From: Polyangiaceae bacterium
GTDB taxonomy: Bacteria > Myxococcota_A > Polyangia > Polyangiales > Polyangiaceae
DNA: 64,000 nt
NCBI GenBank assembly: GCA_016712345.1
Contig: JADJRH010000011.1
Location: 3,100,001 to 3,164,000, forward strand
Reading direction: 5' to 3'
Shown here: positions 35,340-43,449 of the stretch, piece by piece
How positions within the stretch are numbered: the stretch's first letter is position 1
How the letters are laid out: every line of letters starts with the position of its first letter
Program-made: the position numbers and the translations under genes
Notes under the pieces: generated by a model
Database searches by the model: none
What the model was told of the DNA's origin: nothing
What the model saw: the letters and a program-made list of their open reading frames with translations, nothing else

Positions 35340-36065
35340 TTACCCTTCCACAAGCAAGTGCTTATCTGCCGTCGTTTGGTTGAGTAGAGCGACCAGCGTT
35401 CCCATCTCAACCAATTCAGCGAGCGTACCGGTCGGAGTGCCCTCGCTCAGCGCGCGCTTGCTCACCTCCAGAAGAAGCGCGGACAGCGTGTCAAGATCAT
35501 GCGGAGATTCCAACGAAACGAAAAGCGCCGCCAGCAGGTCCGCGCTGTTCAATAGGCGCTCTTCCCCATTTTCAACCCATGCATACGTGAGCGGCTCAGC
35601 CAACGTGCAAAGCGACCCTGGCACGGCTCCTCTGCGCTCCACCCAATCCGAGGTGCGTTGAATGCGATTGACCGTGTCATGATAGAAGCGACTGCCCGGC
35701 GACCCTGGTATCGACAGACCATCCAACACCACCTTGAACACGCAGGTCTCCGCGGCTTCGTCAATGGGATATGATACGTACGCGTAACACCCAATGGGCC
35801 GCCCGCCGGACACTGGACAACTCGCGCATTCTGAAATCCCCTGGGGAAACGCCCCCAACACCTCCACCATGGCTGAGTAGCTCATTGTGATTGGCTCCTC
35901 GCCTCCTATTCTCACCCGGATCTGCAACTGCTGCCGACGGTCGGAAGGGACTCGTGAGTCCGCAGCGTCCTTGTAAAATTTGAGCTTGATTTTCTGCAAA
36001 AAACCAGCTTGACCAAGCTCTACTTGAAGTGGACAGTAGCGAAAAGCGACAACGTCGGCACCCAC
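35340..36065 (-). CDS. Unknown protein, last gene of the eCIS operon
   Basis: 241 residues, GTG start at 36065; an in-frame TAG lies a few codons upstream, so this is the first available start. Beta-rich N-terminal half (FRYCPLQVELGQAGFLQKIKLKFY, LQIRVRIGGEEPITMSYSAMVEV) with a Cys cluster ECASCPVSGGRPIGCYAYVSYPID that could bind zinc (four Cys with ACP pair). The C-terminal half is helical (NSADLLAALFVSLESPHDLDTLSALLLEVSKRAL). I recognise no family. It follows the next gene by 36 bases on the same strand. It could be a chaperone, immunity or regulatory partner of the giant DUF4157 protein (inference from position only). Confidence 0.55.
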   Translation of the reverse strand: MGADVVAFRYCPLQVELGQAGFLQKIKLKFYKDAADSRVPSDRRQQLQIRVRIGGEEPITMSYSAMVEVLGAFPQGISECASCPVSGGRPIGCYAYVSYPIDEAAETCVFKVVLDGLSIPGSPGSRFYHDTVNRIQRTSDWVERRGAVPGSLCTLAEPLTYAWVENGEERLLNSADLLAALFVSLESPHDLDTLSALLLEVSKRALSEGTPTGTLAELVEMGTLVALLNQTTADKHLLVEG

Positions 36066-36101
36066 GGTATTTCTGTACTACGGGTGTGGGTGGAAGACAA
36101 G

Positions 36102-37175
36102 CTACTTGGAAATGCGTTCAAAGTCCACCCGCGCGGACGCGTGCACATTTCGACCGCTGCGACAGGCATGGCTCCACGCATGTTGGATGCGTTCACGAAA
36201 CCCCGCCTCGTCGGCGGGAGATAACTCTACTCCTCGACCGATCTCCACCAAAAATACTACTCCCTGATCTACCCTCTTGAGAGCGGCATTAAACGCATCG
36301 ATCTGCAGTTTACGCTCTGGTTCAGAAAGACGACTGAGTTTCGCGCCGATCCGCTCGATGAGGGTCAGCGTGTCGAAGGTGAACGGCGCAAGGGCATACC
36401 CTCCGGGCGCAAGTGGCCCGCGGCCGGTCACCTTGACTTTTAAGTGGAGTTCGGGGCCGCCTCCGCTTTGGACAAGTTCATGGGTAGCTTTGCCGATCTT
36501 TACCTGAACTTTTTCACCCGAGGGACCGAATATAGACTCGTCTACATCGCGCGCTCGACCGTTCAGCAACTCCCGCAATGATGTTCCACCAGAACCGTGC
36601 CACAGTGCGATGACGAGCGGAGCCGCGCTGTCCAGGATCTTATACTTGAGCGTGGCCGAACAAATGCGAGCAACCGAGGTGCCACAGACGCGATGAGAAA
36701 GTGGATGATCCGCGCCGAGGAGAAATAGGGTTTCCTCAAACAACTCGTCTTCGTCAGGGGTGGGAGTCGCCTCGGCCTGGGTGAGCCAATGATCAAGCGC
36801 GGACTTGTCGCCGACACAAGCTGCCGCGCCGCACGCCTCAAGCGCGACCTGGGCTGACCCCACGCTCTCTGTCAACGCCCCCGCTGTCAGATCCAATGCC
36901 GCCTTTGGGTTTGTCCCTACGGGCCTTTCCAGAAGTAAGGCGCTCGCAGCCAAACAAACATGCCGTCGTAGATTGGGGAAATGCCCCTCTGCCGGCGGGA
37001 ATCCGACCTGAAAATTCTCAAACTGCTCCAGTCCAATGCTCAGATCTTGACCGGTCAATACGCGTGCAAGAAGCCATTTGAAATAACTGATCGGGCTATC
37101 GGTCAACTCGGGAAGTTCTTCGCGCCGACCCAATTTGCACAAATCATCAAAACATCGGTATCTTTCTTCAGCCAT
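36102..37175 (-). CDS. Unknown protein translationally coupled to the DUF4157 gene
   Basis: 357 residues. The start overlaps the stop of the giant gene by 8 bases, a sign of coupled translation. The first 160 residues look helical and TPR- or HEAT-like (AERYRCFDDLCKLGRREELPEL, ALDLTAGALTESVGSAQVALEACG, DHWLTQAEATPTPDEDELFEETLFLLG). The remainder has mixed strands (VQVKIGKATHELVQSGGGPELHLKVKVTGRG). No signal, no membrane helices. I recognise no family. Likely a cargo-associated factor such as an adaptor or chaperone loading the giant protein, as often found beside eCIS cargo; an immunity role is also possible. Confidence 0.6.
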   Translation of the reverse strand: MAEERYRCFDDLCKLGRREELPELTDSPISYFKWLLARVLTGQDLSIGLEQFENFQVGFPPAEGHFPNLRRHVCLAASALLLERPVGTNPKAALDLTAGALTESVGSAQVALEACGAAACVGDKSALDHWLTQAEATPTPDEDELFEETLFLLGADHPLSHRVCGTSVARICSATLKYKILDSAAPLVIALWHGSGGTSLRELLNGRARDVDESIFGPSGEKVQVKIGKATHELVQSGGGPELHLKVKVTGRGPLAPGGYALAPFTFDTLTLIERIGAKLSRLSEPERKLQIDAFNAALKRVDQGVVFLVEIGRGVELSPADEAGFRERIQHAWSHACRSGRNVHASARVDFERISK

Positions 37176-40100
37176 AAATCACCGTATCCGAGTCTTTGCC
37201 GGCTTCTCGGATCACCGCCTCGATCTGAGTCTTTGTGCCTTCCATTCGACCCTTGAGCGCATCGAGAGCGTGTTTAATCAGCGCTTTCGCGGCTTCGAGG
37301 TCATTGGCGCTAAATGATGCGCCCTTGTCAAGATCGATCACGATGCGTACAAGTCCACCCTTGCCGGCGAGAATGCTCTTTACCTTTTGCTCTACGGATG
37401 GGTCGACCTTTTTCTTTTTCACTCCGTTTTCAAGGGTCTTGAACATCTTATCGATGTTCCTTTTCAGACTTGACGTGATTCCGCTGAGCTGATTTTGCTG
37501 CTGTCTGCCATCTTGGACAAGCACAGCCTTGTTTTCGGCGACCTTCTTAGCAGTTGCAGGATCGCTTGCAACTTTCGCCGTCGCTGAGCCCTCGCCCGTG
37601 GTTTTGATCGGTTCTTTTTTGGTAGGGTCTGGCATTGGACGCGAGGACGCGTGGCCCAACATCACTCGGGGTGTCCCAGCCTTTTCCTCGAAAATTTCAA
37701 GAACGTCGCCGCCCTTTTCAGATTTTAGAGAGGCTGCATCAAACCCAGGCCCTTTGACCGTTGGATCGTCTTTGATATGGCCGGGTTTCGTCGGAACAAA
37801 CGTTTGGTCTTTGGATCCCTTGATTTCATCGATTTTTGCTTGTTCCTTCGCCTCGCCGGTTTCTGACGGTTTCTTGGGCGCCGCCGCAGCGTCAATAGCG
37901 CCCTTTAACTTGTCAGCCTCCGCCAATACGGCGCCTGCGTCCCCTTTTGCTGCCTCGCCCGCAGCCGCCACATCCTTGTTGTCGGTCTTCTTGAGTTGCG
38001 CTTTCTTTCGAGGGTTTACAGTGAGCGTGACTTCCCAAGTGTCCGCCCCAGGGGAGATCGTCGCACTCACCTTGTGCTGGGAGGCGACGCGTTGGATGAT
38101 GGCTCGAGCATCCTGCCCTTTCTTTGGCCTCCTGAGTCGACTGGTAATGGCTTTGTGCGCCCGCTTCAGGCGCTTCTCCGCCTCCTTTTCCTTTTTCTTC
38201 TTGTCCTTGTCCTTGTCTTTCTTCTTGTCCTTCTTCTTACCCTTACCCTTCTTCTTTTTTCCGAAGAGCTTCTTTCCAGCCTTTTTTAAGGCTTTTCCGA
38301 TCTTCTTAAACGCCTTCTTGAGTTTCTTACCGACCTTCTTCAGGGCCTTTTTGATCTTGGCGATGATCTTCTTCGCCATGGCCGCAAGCCCGCTCGCCAC
38401 CTTTTTGGCGGGCTTCATCAGGCGCAGGATCAGCCAATTGGCAACGAAGTCGATCACGGCAATCGCCGCGGCAGCAACAGCATTTGCGAACGCGGGGCCG
38501 GCCCCTCCACCCTTCACTGCTTTCAGGAAGGTGATAAACATATCAATCGCAGCGATAATGCGACTGATGGTTCCCCACGCGGCCTGAATGCCTTCGATAA
38601 TCGCCATCACGGCGCCGGCCGCGGGCACGATCATCGCCACCAGTTTCTCAATCAACAGTTGAATGAGAATGCCTGGAATGGCTGCTTTTAGAGCCTCCCA
38701 AGCGATCTTACCAATTTTCGCGAGAGTGATTCCACCCTTGAAAAGCGCCTTGAGAACGTCAACGGGTAGACCAAGAACCTCTTCGATCTTGCTGTTAAAC
38801 CATTCTGTCAGGGCCTTTTTCATTGCCTTGACGAGATGGTTTTTAATGCCGTCTACCACCGCTGCGCCGAGATTGGATATCCACTGTCCCGGCCCCGACG
38901 CGATGTCTTTAATCAGCACCATAAAGGTGCCAAGCGCTTTGGCGATTGCCTCAGCGGCTTTGATCACTTTATCAACCACCGACGCAACGGCATCGACAAT
39001 GGCCATTAACCCTTTTTCTAAAAGGTCAAATGCCTTGTCCACGGCGGCGGCCATCTTGTCATACTTCTCGTTGGTTTCTTTCTTGAGCTTGTCGGCGCGC
39101 TTGTTGACCTCATCTTCAGCGGCCTGCGCTTCGGCTAGAATTTCAGCGCGGCGCTTTTCACGCAGTTCAGGAAAGTCTGCCAACGCCGCATCGGCTTCGG
39201 CGAGCATTTTGTCGCGGCGGGCGCGAATTTCATCCACAGCGCGCTGGCGTTCAGCTTCAATTTCAGCCAATGCCGCGCGCCTTCGCGCTTCGATAATTTC
39301 TTTTACAAGTGTTCGGAGCGCACTGATAATGCTCTTAATGGCCTGTTTGATCTTGTTGAAAAAGGCTTTGGCCTTCGACGCGAGCCATCCAAAAAACCCG
39401 CTCGACTCTTTTTCGCCTTTCTTCTTTTCGTTCTCGGCTTCTTCTTCTTTTTCGCTCTTTTTTGCTTTGGCCTGACGCTCGCCTTCTTCGAGTTCACCCT
39501 CCGCTTTTTCTTCAGCGGCGGCCTTACCCGTGTCTATTTTTTCTTCACCTTCCGTTTGTTGTTTTTCCGCTTCTGTCTGAGCGTCGGTAACTGTCTTCTC
39601 TTGTTCGTCGCTCCAATCGGCGCGCGTTTTGGTGATGTTTTTCTTGGCAGAAGCTTTTTTCGCAACCTGTTCTGACTCGGCGTTGGCCTCGGCTTGGTCG
39701 GTTTCCTGTTCTGTCTTTTCGCCTTCTGCAGCTACTTTTTCTTCATGCTTTTGCTCTTCAGCCTCAACATCCCCTTCCCCCTTTTCAAGCGCTGTATCAA
39801 TTTCGCCGGGGCTCTTTTCTTGAGCGATAATTGAAGCGGTTTCTTCATCGGGTGTGGCCGCACCTCCACCCGGTGCACCTCCCCGTCCACCCGCTCGACT
39901 TGATACTTTTGCAACGGCCGTTTCGTCGGTTTCTTGGGGGGCAATTTCATCTTCCCCCATCGGCTTCTGAGCGTCGGCCTTCCCCTGCTCGTGAGCCTTT
40001 GTCAGACTCTCATCCATCTCCGCCCGCTGCGCGGTCATTTGCGCGGGATCGGCATCGCCTTCCAAAGCGAGTTTAGGCGCCGGGCCGGGGTCCGTCGTAA

Positions 40101-42852
40101 CCTCCGGGTCGGTGGTGGGCATGTCGCTGACGGCGCTGCCCATGTTTTCAGCGTCGGCTTTGGACATCTCCCCGCTGTCGTCGCCCGATGTCGCGGGGGT
40201 AGAAACAGCATCTACCGCTGCCGGACCCGGTTCGGGTAGAGGCTCGGGTTCGGGAACTTCTACCTTCTCCCCTTCAGGCGTTTCTTCGGTTTTTTGTTCA
40301 CCTTCCCCACCGCCCTGGTCAACTTCAGTTTTGCCAGCCTTGCCTGGCATACCGGTAGAAATGGGTCTGCCGGGAGGATTGTCGGCAATGGTGTTCTGTT
40401 TTTCAGAAACGCTTGATTCAACCGACTTGGACACTCCGCCGATCGCCTTTTTCACAGCGAGCGGAGTTTGACCTTTCAACGCCCCCATGGCGGCGGCCGG
40501 CTTCTGACCTGACACATCGGGCGGGGCTTGTTCTTTCTTGTCAGGGATGGCGCCGCCACCACCGCCTCCGCCTCCCCCTTCGCCTCCCCCACCCACACTT
40601 TCAGACGCCGCAGCAACACCGGCGCTCTCCTCGCCGGGGCTCAGTTTGGCATCTTCTTCACTCGGGGCAGCCTGCGTTTTTTCGCCTTCCTCTTGAGCTT
40701 TATCAACCTCCGCTTCTTCTTCGTTTTCCGCTTTTACTTCGGCATCGGCTTCTTGTTCTTTGGCGGCAAGTTTGTTTTCTTGTGCTGTCTCTTTGGACTT
40801 GGCGGCAGATTCACTTTCTTCCTTGTCAGGTGCGGGAGCAGTTTCACCACCGCCGCTTCCGCCCCCTTCGGCCGCACTGTCAACGTCCGCTCCACCGCCT
40901 CCGCCTCCCGCATCGGTAGGTTCAGGCGTCGGCGCTTCACCTCCGCCTCCTGCTTCGGCTTCCGATTCTCCACCCCCACCACCGCCGCCTTCAGCGTCAG
41001 ACTCTCCACCCCCACCACCGCCGCCACCTTCCCCTTGCGACTCTTGGTCGTGTTGTTCTTCGGCAGCCTTTTCATCTTCAGGCTGCTTTTCATCCATCTT
41101 TTCTTCGGCGGCTTCCCCCTCTTTTGATTCGGCCCCACCGCCTCCTCCACCGTCGCCGCCGCCGCCACCCGCGCCAGGCGCACCGCCGCCGCCTCCCCCA
41201 CCTGCAGGCGCGCGCTCCGCCCCAGCAGGGCCGCCGTCTTTGGGCCCACCTTCAGGTCCACCCTCTAAGCCTTTGGCGTCGGCCCCGGTGACGCCCTTCT
41301 TTTGTGCAGCATCCTCTTTGGCTTGTTCTCCTTGGGCGGCTTCCCCTTTCTTTTCTTTGCCGTCTTCAGGTTCACCTTCTTTTTTCTTACCCTCTTCCTC
41401 GCCGGGTTTTTGTGGGCCTTTGGCTCCTTCACCCTCTTTGCCTGGAACACCTTCAGCTGCCGGCCCAGCTTCACCTTCAGGTGTACCTTTTCCGCCTTTG
41501 CCTTTTTCTTCAGCTTTTTTGGCCTCGCCCGGTGTTGAACCTTCACCCGGTTTTTTGGCCTCGCCCGGTGTTGAACCCTCACCCGGTTTCTTAGCAATGG
41601 CCGTCAGATCAGCGCCTTTGCCTGCCGCCCCTTCCCCCTTGTCAGGTTTGGCAGGTTGCGAAGCTTCACCGGGTTTGTCAGGTTCACCCGGTTTTTTGGC
41701 GACGGCCGTCAGATCGGCGCCGCCCTTCCCCGCGATCGTTTCACCCTTGTCAGGTTCACCCGATTGTTTACCGCCCGCTTCACCCGGCTTCTCGGTGCCT
41801 TTTTTGGCCGTGACGGCGCCCGCTTTAAGCGCATCTGCAAACGGCGCGGAGGCCGGTTTTTGAGCCTTCTCGCGCGCCTCGTCCTCCATTTTTTGAGCGG
41901 CGGAAGCGGCGATCTTGTCGCGCAGCGTTTTCGGCCGTTCACGCCCTTTACCCTCTTTTTCACCGGCCTTTTTACGACGCGTTTCTGAAACAGGCGCCTT
42001 TTCACCGGCCGCTGCATCAGCCGCTTGTGTACTCTCACCCTGTTGGGTAGGTGCCCCCTCTTGGGTAGGAACACCTTCTTGGGTAGAGTCGCCCTTTTTT
42101 TCTTTGTCAGGCGCCCCACCTTCCATCGCCCCGGCTGCGGCACCCATGGGTTGATCGGCTTGTGGACCCGGTGTTTCAGGGCCCGTTTCACCGGGGCGTT
42201 TCTTCTTTTTTTGGGATGGTCCTGAAGGCCCGGCCGCTCCGGTGGCTTCTGGAGCGGGCGTGGGCCCGGCCGTTTTTGCTGCATCGGCGCCGTGAGGTAC
42301 CGGCGTCACCGGACTTAACCCCGGCGTCGCTTTGCGCATGAGCCGACTGCGAGTGGAGTAGAGTCCCGGTGAAACACCTGCTGGCTCACCGCGCGCCGCG
42401 CGATCTCCCGCGGCGTCGGCCTGAACTTCCGCAGGTTCGTTGGGGGTAGAAACTTCACTTTTCGCTTGGACAGCGCCGCCTCCAGTGGACCCCTGTTGAG
42501 CCACGTGGGCAAGTTCATGTCCAATTAACCGCTCGCCGGACTCTGTGCCCGGTGCGTACCTACCCTGTCGAAAGGCGATATGTTCACCCGATGTGACGGC
42601 CTCGGCTTGGTGAGATTTCGCAAATTCTCCCCCTTGGGCGTCGTTGTGTACACGCACCGAGTCAAACGGGCGGCCAAACGACCTCTCCATTCGCTGCCGC
42701 GTTGTGGGAGGTAAGGGTGAACCTCCACCAGAAAAAGAAGGCTCTCCGCCCGCGGAGACGGACTCGGCGGATGTTTGGACTTTCGGCGCGGCCTGGGCGG
42801 CCACCTTTGCGGTGGAAGGAGAAGGTGCCGAGGTACGCGCCGGTTGCGACAT
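37168..42852 (-). CDS. Giant DUF4157 (eCIS core domain) protein, candidate cargo or tape measure
   Basis: 1894 residues. The DUF4157 domain is at about 44-121: RQRMERSFGRPFDSVRVHND, then GEHIAFRQGRYAP and ERLIGHELAHVAQQG with the HExxH site at His112-His116. Residues about 124-1000 are Gly/Glu/Lys/Pro low complexity with PGE repeats. About 1004-1270 is charged coiled coil (EKKRAEILAEAQAAEDEV-type). About 1287-1484 has hydrophobic or amphipathic helices (AVMAIIEGIQAAWGTISRIIAAIDMFI). About 1484-1557 is a strongly Lys-rich stretch. The C-terminal 330 residues form a mixed fold of unknown type. DUF4157 is strongly tied to eCIS loci. It is the only gene here big enough for a tape measure, yet its zinc site suits a cargo; both remain possible. 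Confidence 0.85.
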   Translation of the reverse strand: MSQPARTSAPSPSTAKVAAQAAPKVQTSAESVSAGGEPSFSGGGSPLPPTTRQRMERSFGRPFDSVRVHNDAQGGEFAKSHQAEAVTSGEHIAFRQGRYAPGTESGERLIGHELAHVAQQGSTGGGAVQAKSEVSTPNEPAEVQADAAGDRAARGEPAGVSPGLYSTRSRLMRKATPGLSPVTPVPHGADAAKTAGPTPAPEATGAAGPSGPSQKKKKRPGETGPETPGPQADQPMGAAAGAMEGGAPDKEKKGDSTQEGVPTQEGAPTQQGESTQAADAAAGEKAPVSETRRKKAGEKEGKGRERPKTLRDKIAASAAQKMEDEAREKAQKPASAPFADALKAGAVTAKKGTEKPGEAGGKQSGEPDKGETIAGKGGADLTAVAKKPGEPDKPGEASQPAKPDKGEGAAGKGADLTAIAKKPGEGSTPGEAKKPGEGSTPGEAKKAEEKGKGGKGTPEGEAGPAAEGVPGKEGEGAKGPQKPGEEEGKKKEGEPEDGKEKKGEAAQGEQAKEDAAQKKGVTGADAKGLEGGPEGGPKDGGPAGAERAPAGGGGGGGAPGAGGGGGDGGGGGGAESKEGEAAEEKMDEKQPEDEKAAEEQHDQESQGEGGGGGGGGESDAEGGGGGGGESEAEAGGGGEAPTPEPTDAGGGGGGADVDSAAEGGGSGGGETAPAPDKEESESAAKSKETAQENKLAAKEQEADAEVKAENEEEAEVDKAQEEGEKTQAAPSEEDAKLSPGEESAGVAAASESVGGGGEGGGGGGGGGAIPDKKEQAPPDVSGQKPAAAMGALKGQTPLAVKKAIGGVSKSVESSVSEKQNTIADNPPGRPISTGMPGKAGKTEVDQGGGEGEQKTEETPEGEKVEVPEPEPLPEPGPAAVDAVSTPATSGDDSGEMSKADAENMGSAVSDMPTTDPEVTTDPGPAPKLALEGDADPAQMTAQRAEMDESLTKAHEQGKADAQKPMGEDEIAPQETDETAVAKVSSRAGGRGGAPGGGAATPDEETASIIAQEKSPGEIDTALEKGEGDVEAEEQKHEEKVAAEGEKTEQETDQAEANAESEQVAKKASAKKNITKTRADWSDEQEKTVTDAQTEAEKQQTEGEEKIDTGKAAAEEKAEGELEEGERQAKAKKSEKEEEAENEKKKGEKESSGFFGWLASKAKAFFNKIKQAIKSIISALRTLVKEIIEARRRAALAEIEAERQRAVDEIRARRDKMLAEADAALADFPELREKRRAEILAEAQAAEDEVNKRADKLKKETNEKYDKMAAAVDKAFDLLEKGLMAIVDAVASVVDKVIKAAEAIAKALGTFMVLIKDIASGPGQWISNLGAAVVDGIKNHLVKAMKKALTEWFNSKIEEVLGLPVDVLKALFKGGITLAKIGKIAWEALKAAIPGILIQLLIEKLVAMIVPAAGAVMAIIEGIQAAWGTISRIIAAIDMFITFLKAVKGGGAGPAFANAVAAAAIAVIDFVANWLILRLMKPAKKVASGLAAMAKKIIAKIKKALKKVGKKLKKAFKKIGKALKKAGKKLFGKKKKGKGKKKDKKKDKDKDKKKKEKEAEKRLKRAHKAITSRLRRPKKGQDARAIIQRVASQHKVSATISPGADTWEVTLTVNPRKKAQLKKTDNKDVAAAGEAAKGDAGAVLAEADKLKGAIDAAAAPKKPSETGEAKEQAKIDEIKGSKDQTFVPTKPGHIKDDPTVKGPGFDAASLKSEKGGDVLEIFEEKAGTPRVMLGHASSRPMPDPTKKEPIKTTGEGSATAKVASDPATAKKVAENKAVLVQDGRQQQNQLSGITSSLKRNIDKMFKTLENGVKKKKVDPSVEQKVKSILAGKGGLVRIVIDLDKGASFSANDLEAAKALIKHALDALKGRMEGTKTQIEAVIREAGKDSDTVIYG
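41515..41586 (-). repeat. Two tandem 36-base repeats in the DUF4157 gene
   Basis: Units 41515-41550 and 41551-41586 differ by one base and encode a 12-residue period containing GSTPGEAKKPGE. Related diverged copies lie at about 41593-41720 (GADLTAxAKKPGE). This is intragenic duplication lengthening the linker of the giant protein. Confidence 0.85.
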
Positions 42853-42867
42853 GGGTAGGTCAACCGT

Positions 42868-43431
42868 TCATTTTGGTTTGGCGTTCGGTGGAGAAAACGG
42901 CTCGACGGGTTGAGCGGGCTTTTCAGGTTTTGGCGCGGGCCCGGGTTTAGAAGGCCGGAACCCTCCGACGGCAAGATCCGGCGGAACAAGGTGATTGGGT
43001 AGATTTTTCAATTTGGGAAGCAAAAGCGTTTTTTTGCCGGGCGGCGGCCGCTCGGCATGGGTGGCCGGTCCACCCTCTGCTTCAATCTGAAGGTCAATCG
43101 CCCGAAGACGCGCCTTGAGGGCGGCGCTTTGCTCCTTGAGAGACGCCTGATACTTTTGGAGCGTTTTTTCGGACCGCGCGAGCGCATCGCTCACTTTTTC
43201 ACGGGAGATTGTCTGCCGCTCACCCACCGCTCGTTTGAGCGCTTCTTGAGCCGCTTTTGTAACCGTGGCAGCGGCATCATTGTCCGCGAGATCACTCAAA
43301 CGCCGGAGTGAATCTTCCGTTTGTTTTCTCTCCAAGTATAATTTCTGTAATGCGCTTTCGTTCGACGGCTTTTTATCGACGCGCGGAGGCGTTGTTTTTT
43401 GGCCGTGCAACATTTTGGCACTGGGTCGCAT
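42868..43431 (-). CDS. Coiled-coil protein with Pro-rich tail
   Basis: 187 residues. The central helical region about 15-115 is strongly charged with heptad character (LQKLYLERKQTEDSLRRLSDL, ALARSEKTLQKYQASLKEQSAALKARLRAIDLQIEAE). A basic/Pro tail follows: PPPGKKTLLLPKLKNLPNHLVPPDL, then PGPAPKPEKPAQP. No family is recognised. It sits 15 bases before the giant DUF4157 gene and 18 bases after the beta-helix gene, so it belongs to the eCIS operon. A role as a rod, adaptor or chaperone for the giant protein is inferred from position. Confidence 0.65.
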   Translation of the reverse strand: MRPSAKMLHGQKTTPPRVDKKPSNESALQKLYLERKQTEDSLRRLSDLADNDAAATVTKAAQEALKRAVGERQTISREKVSDALARSEKTLQKYQASLKEQSAALKARLRAIDLQIEAEGGPATHAERPPPGKKTLLLPKLKNLPNHLVPPDLAVGGFRPSKPGPAPKPEKPAQPVEPFSPPNAKPK

Positions 43432-43449
43432 GGGTCGATCTCCGCTCGC

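Noticed and set aside
37529..41863. Long plus-strand frames of 352 and 367 residues, rich in Phe/Ser/Pro
   Set aside because: They are antisense shadows of the Lys/Glu/Gly-rich DUF4157 gene, where Lys codons read as Phe and Gly codons as Pro on the other strand.
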